Positions 24,201-32,394 of a stretch of DNA of 64,000 nucleotides are shown here, piece after piece. This DNA is from Owenia fusiformis (taxonomy: Eukaryota; Annelida; Polychaeta; Sabellida; Oweniidae), in the NCBI GenBank assembly GCA_903813345.2, contig CAIIXF020000003.1:27667248-27731247 (forward strand), read 5' to 3'. The notes beneath the pieces were generated by a model, which saw only the letters and a list, made by a program, of their open reading frames with translations, did no database searches and was not told the DNA's origin. Numbering within the stretch: position 1 is the first letter of the stretch; each line of letters starts with the position of its first letter. A program made the position numbers and the translations under genes.

Positions 24201-24420
24201 ATTTTTGAGAAAATTGTCGAGGCCCTTCCTGACTCAAGATTTCCTGAAAGTAGCTACTAGCGGCCGTCAAAATGTTAGCGTGTGCATATATCTTTTGGTC
24301 GCACACCTTCAGGACAACATCACAAAATGAACCGTCTTTTCTCTGTTCGAATAAACCGCGAAGTAGGGAGCAACTTTGTTTGTTGTCGTGGAAATCAACA
24401 GACTGTTTTCTCCCCGCCAT
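18299..24420 (-). CDS. BTB / AT-hook / C2H2 zinc-finger protein, 7 coding exons
   Basis: Likely nuclear DNA-binding transcription regulator. Exons, transcription order: 24420-23820, 23431-23307, 22968-22346, 21976-21800, 20084-19892, 19501-18821, 18463-18299. Phases agree throughout, giving 854 residues. Residues about 15-135 form a BTB/POZ domain (FCDVVLKV, AHANILTAASSYF, LIDFIYTSKI). An AT-hook-like RGRPIKRK (200-207) is created exactly across the exon 1-2 junction. Nine C2H2 fingers run from 275 to about 521; finger 7 has a longer C-x4-C gap, and fingers 7 and 9 are completed across splice junctions. The C-terminal 330 residues are acidic and Gln/Val-rich without a recognised domain. The BTB, AT-hook, fingers order is that of ZBTB24, but similarity outside the domains is not evident to me, so I give no symbol. 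ATG context is AAGATGG. Confidence 0.93.
20218..20732. mobile_element. Foldback element with GGAGGATTGG termini, containing a nested MITE
   Basis: CAAGGAGGATTGG.TC..ATGG TTCCAACT at 20219-20251 is mirrored by AGTTGGAACCATGAGAACCA and ATCCTCCTTG at 20693-20728. The MITE at 20391-20513 lies inside, so the outer element is the older insertion. It sits in intron 4 of the zinc-finger gene. A related GGATTGGCTCCC / GGGAGTCAATCC pair is at 32913-33044. Confidence 0.7.
20391..20513. mobile_element. Short MITE, copy 2 (GGGAGTTTAAGCTTGC termini)
   Basis: The termini GGGAGTTTAAGCTTGC and GCAAGATTAAACTCCC and the interior GCGATGCATTTGTATGGGCG match copy 1 at 9411-9542. A small indel distinguishes the copies. 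Confidence 0.85.
21058..21188. repeat. Nested hairpin
   Basis: The outer arms CAGGGGTTTCACTA and TAATGAAACCCCTG enclose an inner perfect 13-bp pair, AACAGGCGATTTT and AAAATCGCCTGTT (about 21120-21162). It lies in intron 4 of the zinc-finger gene. Confidence 0.7.
21335..21785. repeat. Inverted repeat with about 170-bp arms beside a zinc-finger exon
   Basis: The left arm (about 21335-21504) and right arm (about 21616-21785) are complementary with scattered mismatches. Examples are ACAAAATGGATGAACTT against AAGTTCATCCATTTTGT, and CATCTGGTTACTG against CAGTAACCAGACG. The spacer is about 111 bases. The right arm stops only 15 bases from the splice donor of the exon at 21800-21976. Confidence 0.8.
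23061..23115. repeat. Palindrome with CATGGGCTTTC / GAAAGCCCATG core
   Basis: GTCATT and GCAAT words continue the arms outward for about 25 bases per side with a few mismatches. A similar pair (GGCTTTCAA..TTGAAAGCC) occurs at 24722-24750 near the start of the same gene. Confidence 0.65.
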
Positions 24421-24662
24421 CTTGATGACGTCGTTGTTTCGTTCTGTGTAATGGACTTCAAGCCTTCAATCACCCGGGGATTTCTATCACTTTGATATGT
24501 CCATGTCAATAATCTGCAATATTTCTTCCTGCTAAGGATAATTAGTAGTGTACTATAGACAGAATTTTTATTATTCAGTCTTGCAATTGATGGGTCAACT
24601 GAGAACTGGGCTGAGAATTCATAAATCCCACCCACAGTGAGCACGGTATAGATTATCTCGTG

Positions 24663-24687
24663 CCAGGACTATAGTCTATAGTCCTGG
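24663..24687. promoter_or_regulatory. Perfect 25-bp palindrome upstream of the BTB gene
   Basis: CCAGGACTATAG, one central base, then CTATAGTCCTGG. It lies 243 bases upstream of the BTB gene start codon. CACGTG (24714-24719) follows. A regulatory role is only a possibility. Confidence 0.45.
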
Positions 24688-24759
24688 TATGGGATAAAGT
24701 ATAGATCATTCATCACGTGGGCTGGCTTTCAACAGATTCTCTTGAAAGCCCATGTTCAT

Positions 24760-26390
24760 AATAAGCTATTAAACTATTCTATGAGATAGATGGTGCCGAC
24801 TGTGATCCCACCCCTCCCAATTCAATATTTCCTCCTAAGGATTTATAGATTAAGAAGTGGATAGCCGTTAGGGAATTTTGATTATTACTTACATGTACTC
24901 TTTGCTCCACATATTTCCAGCTTCACTTGTAATGGCAGTACATGTATATTGATTTCCATACTTTTAGTTTATTGAATTAAAGGTGCAACAAACATTGAGT
25001 GCAAAGGGGCCATTCAACAATCATGGACCAGTGTCAAAATATATTTAAGTTCGTTTTTTTCTTCAAAACTATATATTTTTATTTCCAAAGAAACCCCTTG
25101 GATGAACATTATTTCAGCTGATATTCCTCTTGAAACATGGTGAATCTTAAAAATCTATCAGTGGGACTCCCTCTATAAAACTTTGAACTGAATTTACACT
25201 TCTTAATGCTGAAATTGATAGCTGTATTCATACATTTTAAGAATTTTTTTTTCAAATTTTCTCTCTACAGGCCTTGTTGCCCCTTTAAATCACTTTGCCA
25301 TAGACATTGGGCTTGTTTTAACCATGTCAAGCACTGTAGGATATACATGTGTAATATGATAAAACTATGATGTTGTACATGTACATGTTAGAATACCCTA
25401 AGCTATTGATAGTGTATTGTTGTTACCACCAGACATGACATACTAGAATAGTATTGTTATAGTCTCCAACTAATCTCTGTGGATAGTATTTGGCATATGA
25501 AACAGGCAGGGTTCAACGTCTGTAACAAAGTCTTACAACTTGTTTCAAATTGACCAAACACATTTTTCAAAAACATCTACAGGTTGTGAGAAGTTCAAAT
25601 CTGATTTGACCTTTGGTTCCTTTGAAAGGTAAAAAAGTTGATACATCATATTGATTTTTGGATCAAAATTTAGGTAATTTTGGTCAGCTTACAGGCTTAA
25701 TCACTAATTTCCTACTCAGGTCCCAAAAAGTAAAAAAGCTCATTATTCTTAACTCTGATTTTTTGTTGGCATTAAGGGAAAAACATCTGCAACAATTGTT
25801 ACACCTTTGTAATCATTTGGAAATGGTGACATTTTGTCATGTAATGCCTTGTGGCATCCGCACATGATATATTAGGAACTGTTAATTAGACTGTGCAGTT
25901 TCAAACTTTCTGTAAAATACAAGTTTGATATAGTCAAAATGTGAAGTCAAATAAGTATGAAAAACTGAAGAAAATATTGAAATCAACATGATTTATTAAA
26001 CTTTCTTATTCTGGTTAGTGTAAATTTCGGAACAGCCTAAATAACTCGCACCATCAATAAAGTACTGATTTTATCTATAGAGGTATTTTGGATCAGAAAT
26101 AGAGCACTTTTCACGTCACAAGATGAGAACAAAAATATGAAAAATGTCACCACCTGTCATTTGTTACAGATGCCGACTGCCTTACACTTACCATCTAACA
26201 CCAACCATAAAAAAGTAAGAGACTAAGACCATATGTCACCACTTTCACATAATTTTCTACGAGGCCATCCACCAGTTTGTTTTCCGTTCAATTCGTAGCA
26301 ATGCATCACTGATGTTTATTTGAAAAAAATGTGTCGCCACTTCTGGTGGGTGACATAAAAATTGAAGTGAATTGGAAATGAATTCTGATC
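24760..26390. other. Intergenic region between BTB gene and TA element
   Basis: No gene is recognised. At about 25530-25850 there is one diverged copy of the repeat found at 3655-5045. The rest is unassigned AT-rich DNA. Confidence 0.5.
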
Positions 26391-26393
26391 ATA

Positions 26394-27006
26394 CAGGGTG
26401 TCAAATAAGTTCCGTCCCCCCCTGCTACAGCTAAAACCTTAACAGACGGTACCTAGTGTGATATACCATTGGAAAGATCATCCAAAGTTATGTTAACTCA
26501 CCAACTCTCAAGTATTTTGGATGAAATTTACCTATATTTTTATGATGTCTTTTGTAGTTAGCGTGCCCTCATTTAAGTAGCTTTTTTGCGTCAAAATGAC
26601 CAGGAAATGATCTCAGAAATACATCAAAAAGTCAATCTTTTTCGCATTCCACTTGTTACAAAAAGGTTTTCACCACTTTCCTTGCACCTCTATTTTCTAC
26701 ACATCTAACCCTATCCAGAAATTGGTTAAATTCATCGCCATATACATATTTAGTCATCTTTTGGTCCATTGACCTTTCTTATACCCGATTCTTAAAATCC
26801 TGCCAAATACACCAAATTGCCATGTTTCTAGGCATATGGTCACCTCAATTGATCCAATGTAAAAATTTGTGAGATTGATTGACATGTGTCAGATATATGC
26901 CAATCAACGTAACTTTGGAAGACCTTTCCAGTGATATATCACACTTGGTACCAAATATCTTTGTTTTGGCTGCAGAGGGGGGGGACGAGACTTATTTGAC
27001 ACCCTG
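26394..27006. mobile_element. 613-bp TA-flanked inverted-repeat element
   Basis: The left end is CAGGGTGTCAAATAAGT followed by a C-run; the right end is ACTTATTTGACACCCTG preceded by a G-run. TA is present immediately outside both ends. Inner arms remain similar (GGTACC.AGTGTGATATA against its complement). A TA duplication with short CAGGG termini fits a Tc1/mariner-type non-autonomous element. No transposase frame is present. Confidence 0.85.
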
Positions 27007-27306
27007 TATATGAGAGTATTAAAAGCCATTTACACTTTCTTAATTATTTTACTTGATAATCTGATGGAGAATATTTGAACCACACCATTCACTAAAAACT
27101 TCCACTTTTGGGTGATAGGTTTAATGTGTTACTCTCTCCATTGAACCATGGGACATAACCTCCCTTGGGAGTTGGGACCTTATGACACCTCTCCCATAAG
27201 GCCCATAACATTGAATATGTTACTTCACAAAACACTTCATTTCCATAAATATATGGTAGAGTCTTTTTTATATTTTTTTCACATTATTGATACAGTAAAA
27301 CCAGAG

Positions 27307-27312
27307 TTTATT
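27307..27312 (-). terminator. RPL14 poly(A) signal overlapping the stop codon
   Basis: On the minus strand AATAAA contains the TAA stop of RPL14. If used, the 3' UTR would be only about 20 bases. No closer alternative signal is obvious downstream. Confidence 0.5.
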
Positions 27313-30300
27313 TCTTGCTTGGCTTCTTGTTAACCCTTGGTTTCTTTGGGTCTTTCTTGGCCTTAGCTCGGAGTTTTCCAAACTCAATGTTCACCAAACG
27401 GTTGCGCTGAAAATAAATGAAAACTTTCATTAATATATAACTTAAATGGCAGATCTCAACAAAAAAGAGTTCAACATCATCTTCCACAGATAACAGTGAT
27501 AAGACCAACTGATTTTTTTTCAAATTTTGACCTCGTCTATAAATACAGAAAACATCAGATAATTTTATCTGTTAAACAAAATGTGAAATATGCAAATATG
27601 AAATGGAGCCACATCTCAGAAAGAAGGATATCATCCATGATATTCAGCCGGCAATTCCTATCAAGAATATTGGTTCATCATAAATGTGAGCTCTTCTAAA
27701 TCAATATTAAATTGTGATGAAAAGATCAAAACAACTTGATTCTAAAATCTTCACGAACTTAAAGATAGGTGTTTCAGAGATGGAGACAGGTTTTCTCTGA
27801 AACATCTCTAGTTGGTGAATTTTTTATAATTTATTTTGCAATAGAAAGATGATTAGATGATATTAGTACTTACAGTTTGTTTGGCCTTCATCAGTTTGAA
27901 TCTGTCGAAGTCAGTCATAGCGGCTCGCTTAAAAAATTAGATCGATATTATTAGCATTGTTGCCAGTTTTAGGATTATTCAAAGCAAGGAGAAGTTCCTT
28001 AGTTCACATTCTATAATGGGACAAGGCATTAACATCCAAAATGTCAACTGTCATTTGTTACACTCGATGAGCGCCATCCACAAAAAAAGTTGGAAACTAA
28101 CAATATGACATTTCTGATGGTGAGGTAACGTAAAAAAAATTAATGTCAAATCTCTGAAAAGAAGGATATCAATGAATTTCAATATTGATCTTTCAGCCAT
28201 AAATACAGAAAACATCAGAGAATTTTATAACCAAAATGTGAGAAATACATGTACAAAATACAAAATGGAGCCACATCTCAGAAAGAAAGATATCATCCAT
28301 GATATTCAGCCGGCAATTCCTATCAAGAATGTTGGTTCATCATAAATGTGACAATTAACTTCTGTACAACAAATATTTGTGCTGCAGATTTAGATGTCCT
28401 ATCAATGGGTGTTCACACTGGATTATATGCATTAAAAAGGTATTGAAAACCTACCTTTTCTCTGTTGGCAATCTTTTTAGCCCAAGTGGATTCTTCCCAC
28501 TTCTTTGTGATCTCAGCCTTGTTCCAGGCCTTGGTGACTGTACCAACACGTGCGCCATAACTGATATCTGAAACATAATATTCAGTTATAAAACAAGGCA
28601 TTATATTACAAAACGATACTGTACTGTAGCAGTTACAAAAGTGACTATTTAATGGTATCTATTATCGATGAAGAAGATACCAAACACAAGTCACAAAACT
28701 GCTGGGTGCTTCCATTAGTTCACCATATGATCTAAACATTCTACATTCTAAATGGTATTGGCAGGTCAATCAAACATATCTGGTTGATTTGACAGGGTTT
28801 CCCCTTCAGGTAAGTGTTTGTTGTATTGATTTTCAAAATCCTATTTTATAGGTATGACTGACCTACAATAGTGGCATTTTCTCTATAAAGTAAAGTTGAA
28901 ATTCTACTTCATTTGCTTGTTTTGAACTTTTAGCGACTACTTAATTTGGCGGAAATTATATTCTATAAGTCTAAAATGTTGAATTCATTGCAAAATAGAG
29001 TTATTGTAATGTTGCTCAGTGTAAGGTAACAGTTGTGAAATCATAGAACTCATAAGGTGTCCTAATAGTTTTGTCATCATTGCAACATACACAAAGTCTT
29101 GAATTTGAATACTCTCCTGACAAGGTAAGTTTTAAGATAGATGAGTGACATGCGTTATCCTTCTTACCTATTTTCAATTTGGTGAGGTGGAGCATCTTAA
29201 AGTTCATCTGTTTTCTGCCTACTCCACTGCATGGGCCATCTACAAGTGCCTACAAGTACAGAATAAAGGCTATCAATATTGAGTATTGTATATAGTAAAA
29301 CCTGTTTTAGTGAACACGTCATTCTATACAGTGTCTGGTTGCTATCTAATAACAATGAGGGGCCCTGTTGTGAATATAGATGTCCATGAGTTTTTATTTG
29401 CACACTTTACACCGATATCTGTTTATTTTACTTGGTTGGATTTCTTTTAGTATTAGAAGTGCTTGGATTATGTAAAGTCCATTTCAATCAGTTTGTGTGG
29501 CAATAAAACCTACAAATAAGCAATTATAAGACCCCAATGCAGTATCATATGGAAAAATACATACATGTACATATTTTAGTATATACAAAATGTTAGTTTA
29601 GATCTCTTAGTTTATCATGCAATACACCTGTTGCCTATTTTAATTTAGCGGTGTTAGTGTTTTGAAAAATTAAGTAATGACAAGTAAGGATGCAAGTTGA
29701 TACTGTACTACATGTTTGCAGTTGAAATTCATTATCAATTCTATGCAAGGAATCTCATAGTTCAACAAGTTAAACCCAATACCACGGCTTTCATTTATTA
29801 ATCTGAATGTTATTGTTGCCGTGATTGGGTTTAACTTCCGTGCTATGCTTTCATTTGTTGCAAATTCTCACTATCACTTATTAATTAAACGCGCCTGAAA
29901 TTCTATGCCATCGCATAGACCACCATAAATGTTTTTGCATTAAGGGCTGGATAGGCGCAGAGGTTTAACCTAGGGCGGGCCACAAGATATGTCAGATAAG
30001 AAAGAAGGCCCAGACTAGGTTTAACCTGTTGAACTAGGAATCTCAGTGGCAGTTGACATACTGTACTCCCGATTTACCTTCTTCTAAGGCCACTGTATGG
30101 TGGCCTTCCTCCAAAGATAAATTCCTGCATGAACAACTGGTCATGTCGTAATCATAAAATTTGAAATCATATGTCCGCCATTTTTCCACATCACAATTTG
30201 AATTGCGAGTTTTGGTCTTATTACCTCACCAAAAATTCCAAAACACACACAAAGTGATCAGTACTGTAATAGTTCACATCTTCTGGATCGCTAACTTAGA

Positions 30301-32105
30301 ATTTAAAGCCAGTTACTAATGTCAGACGTTAACGACATTTTTCAGTACCCTGCGTGCAGAGTCTAGTTAAACTACACTCTGCCTAGTAGAGACCACATTA
30401 CAGTTTAGGAGCCCCGCCTCCACGACAGGTACCGGTGACAGTTTGGGTAATAAATCACTTTTGACCTACGCGCTGACCTTTCTTCCACCAATCAGCGAGC
30501 TTGAAGAAACATACGCCAAATGCGTTCTAATTAAATATGCGCATGTCATTGGTCAATTCCGGGCTCAACGATGACGTCTGAAGGAATGACCATATATAGA
30601 ACGTCGGTCAAATTTGGCCGACGAACACTGATTGGCGCGGTGAGTTCACAGATTTATTTTAGTTTGAAAGAGTGAAGACGAAGCTCTCTTTTAAGAAGTG
30701 AAGTCAAACGAATGCAAAGGGTATTTTTTCAGTGGTTTACTTTTCAAAATTGCAAATAAATTAACATGCACCCTGGGCCCTGGACTTAGTCTAGTTTAGT
30801 CATATAAATCCGACCATCGTATGCTTTATTTGTCATTATTTTTTGATAATTTGGATATTAATTTTTTGTTATTTTCTTGCATACTAGGGTCGTACACACT
30901 TCCCGGTTGTAAATTGAGGGAAATGCTTTCCTGGCCTGTTTAGGCAACCAAAATCACACAAATTATGTATTAGAATATGCTCTTCATCGATAATGTATTT
31001 AATCCTACCTTACACACGTCAAACGCTTGATAATTGAAGAAGTATAAGAATTTTTCTGGAAACAATTTTTTTCCCCATGTGTAGATGCATTATGGGTAAT
31101 GATTGTGTAAAAGTAAAACTCTAGGTGAAGCGAAAAACGAAATAACAATAAATAACAGCAGCCATATTGAGATCGAGATTTCACCTCGAAAGTTTATCAT
31201 CGTCTTATGACAATTGAATCGCCTTCTCAGACACCAAGGAGGGTGAAGAAACCGAAAACAGATATGTTGGTAATAAATAATTACGATTTCGTTTTGGTTG
31301 CATGGTTTCACATTTAGACTGTATTCAGTGACCTTGAGTGACCTTGAGAACCATATTGGAAATTGGTTCAAACATATACGAAAATGATTACATTTCTTCA
31401 ATTATCAAGTATTTCCTGTGTTTAAGGTAAGAGTTAATACATTCTAGTTGAAGCATTGGATCCATTATCTTATCTGTGTAACTTTTGTTGAGCATAGAGG
31501 GCAGAAAAGCATTTACCGCAATATACTGGCCTTAATATCCTCGATGCAAATGTTGAAAACAAAAATAAAAAACAAATATTCAAATCGTCAAAAAGAAACG
31601 TGAAACAACAACATTAAGTCGAGTTCACTTGACTAAGTCTAGTTCAGAACCAATTATACATACCCTATTTTGGTCGATGACATCTACAATAGCCACAAGT
31701 TTGCCTTTGTCGGGGCCGTATGCAATGTAGGCAACACGCCCAATCTCAACATAGCGGCTGAAACCCTAGGAAGGAAAAAATAATATTATCATGAATGACT
31801 AGATTAATTAAAAATTTTCAACATAAGTGATATTTGGACTTCTCCTGTACAGCGGTGAATAAAATCCATACACGTTACTTAGTTGAAAGAACTTCCGAGG
31901 TTGAGATGAAATTTTGAGAGAAAAAAATGACCTATTTTTCGAATAATATTTCATAAAACTGGATATACCTGACCACCAAATGACAGTGATAATTGAAAAA
32001 TAGGGGCGGTAGACCGTGTATAATGTCAGGATTGCTTATATAGGTGTTTATATACGTTCGAACTTAACAAAATAAGGAAATATTTAAAATCTAACCACTC
32101 ACCAT
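27308..32105 (-). CDS. RPL14: 60S ribosomal protein L14 (eL14), 6 coding exons
   Basis: Structural protein of the large cytosolic ribosomal subunit. Exons: 32105-32103 (only the ATG), 31765-31664, 29249-29168, 28567-28455, 27927-27874, 27406-27308. Total 150 residues. Family landmarks in order: [39 protein letters not shown], a [20 protein letters not shown] block, and [20 protein letters not shown] short Lys/Arg tail ends PSKK, without the long Ala/Lys extension of vertebrate eL14. The splice directly after the ATG is unusual in appearance but frame-consistent. Introns 3, 4 and 5 each hold a box C/D snoRNA candidate. The gene is head-to-head with LDHD. Confidence 0.96.
27610..27688 (-). ncRNA. 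Box C/D snoRNA candidate, copy A (RPL14 intron 5)
   Basis: Read on the minus strand: terminal stem CACAT; box C ATGATGA (27681-27675); box D' CTGA (27647-27644); box C' GGATGAT (27636-27630); box D CTGA (27619-27616); closing stem ATGTG (27614-27610). Length is 79 bases. Guide-position sequence upstream of D' is TTGATAGGAATTGCCGG and upstream of D is ATATCCTTCTTT. It differs from copy B at two positions only. Intronic location on the host strand in a ribosomal-protein gene is classical for snoRNAs. I could not name the rRNA target. Confidence 0.85.
27768..27813. repeat. Hairpin in RPL14 intron 5
   Basis: AGGTGTTTCAGAG and CTCTGAAACATCT pair over 12-13 bases around a loop of about 15 bases. 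It lies between the intron donor and snoRNA copy A. Function unknown. Confidence 0.5.
28272..28350 (-). ncRNA. Box C/D snoRNA candidate, copy B (RPL14 intron 4)
   Basis: Same architecture as copy A: stem CACAT/ATGTG; box C ATGATGA (28343-28337); D' CTGA (28309-28306); C' GGATGAT (28298-28292); D CTGA (28281-28278); 79 bases. The D' guide stretch is identical to copy A. One of the two differences lies in the D-guide region (ATATC-TTTCTTT versus ATATC-CTTCTTT) and the other between box C and the D' guide. Flanking similarity (ATACAGAAAACATCAGA upstream in forward orientation) shows that a segment of about 150 bases was duplicated between introns 4 and 5. Confidence 0.85.
29019..29088 (-). ncRNA. 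Box C/D snoRNA candidate, different family (RPL14 intron 3)
   Basis: Minus strand: 5' stem ATGTTGC, box C ATGATGA (29080-29074), box D CTGA (29029-29026), 3' stem GCAACAT. The seven stem bases pair perfectly and lie directly beside the boxes. Length is 70 bases. Sequence ahead of box D is AACTGTTACCTTACA. Internal D'/C' boxes are weak (ATGAG and CTATGAT). It is unrelated in sequence to copies A and B. Target not identified. Confidence 0.72.
29749..30045. mobile_element. 279-bp non-autonomous element with 9-bp target duplication
   Basis: The element at 29758-30036 begins TAGTTCAACAAGTTAAACC and ends GGTTTAACCTGTTGAACTA, 19-bp inverted termini with one mismatch. It is flanked on both sides by GGAATCTCA (29749-29757 and 30037-30045), a perfect 9-bp duplication. 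A subterminal hairpin (GTTAAACCCAAT / ATTGGGTTTAAC with an inner GCCGTG pair) lies near the left end. A 9-bp duplication is typical of Mutator-like elements. It sits in RPL14 intron 2. Confidence 0.9.
30455..30660. promoter_or_regulatory. Promoter-like motif cluster inside RPL14 intron 2
   Basis: A short interval holds CCAATCAGCG, ATTGGTCAA, TGACGTC (CRE), CATATATAG, an imperfect palindrome GTCGGTCAAATTTGGCCGAC and TGATTGGCGCGG. It is CG-richer than its surroundings. No exon downstream on either strand could be identified, so this is a suggestion of an internal promoter or enhancer only. Confidence 0.3.
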
Positions 32106-32117
32106 GCTGGAAATTTT

Positions 32118-32126
32118 GTAAAAGGA
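32118..32126 (-). promoter_or_regulatory. RPL14: Candidate 5'-TOP transcription start of RPL14
   Basis: Minus-strand TCCTTTTAC lies about 19 bases before the ATG. Ribosomal-protein mRNAs start at a C followed by pyrimidines (TOP motif), so a start at about 32125 would give a very short 5' UTR. Inference from family knowledge. Confidence 0.45.
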
Positions 32127-32394
32127 CGTTCATCCGAGAAAATACGAGACTTGTAATTTATTTGGTCATTACGACTTCATTCACAGATATATCGATATAA
32201 AATAATTTTTATTTAAAATATTTATAAATTCTCTTGGAAAGATATGTTTGATGCCGATTCTGAAAAAATATATTAAGATAAAAATCACGTGACTTGTTTT
32301 GGTTCAAAATGGCGAATGTTAAAAAAAATGAAGTTGGGACAATTTTGCAATAGTTTAGTCCATTTATTTCATCTTGTATATCATATGACTTAAA
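32127..32394. promoter_or_regulatory. Shared bidirectional promoter of RPL14 and LDHD
   Basis: The two start codons are 289 bases apart and diverge. The interval contains TCACGTGA (E-box, 32285-32292) and AAAATGGCG (YY1-like, 32306-32314). Both motif types are common in promoters of ribosomal and mitochondrial genes. No TATA box is clear. Confidence 0.55.
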
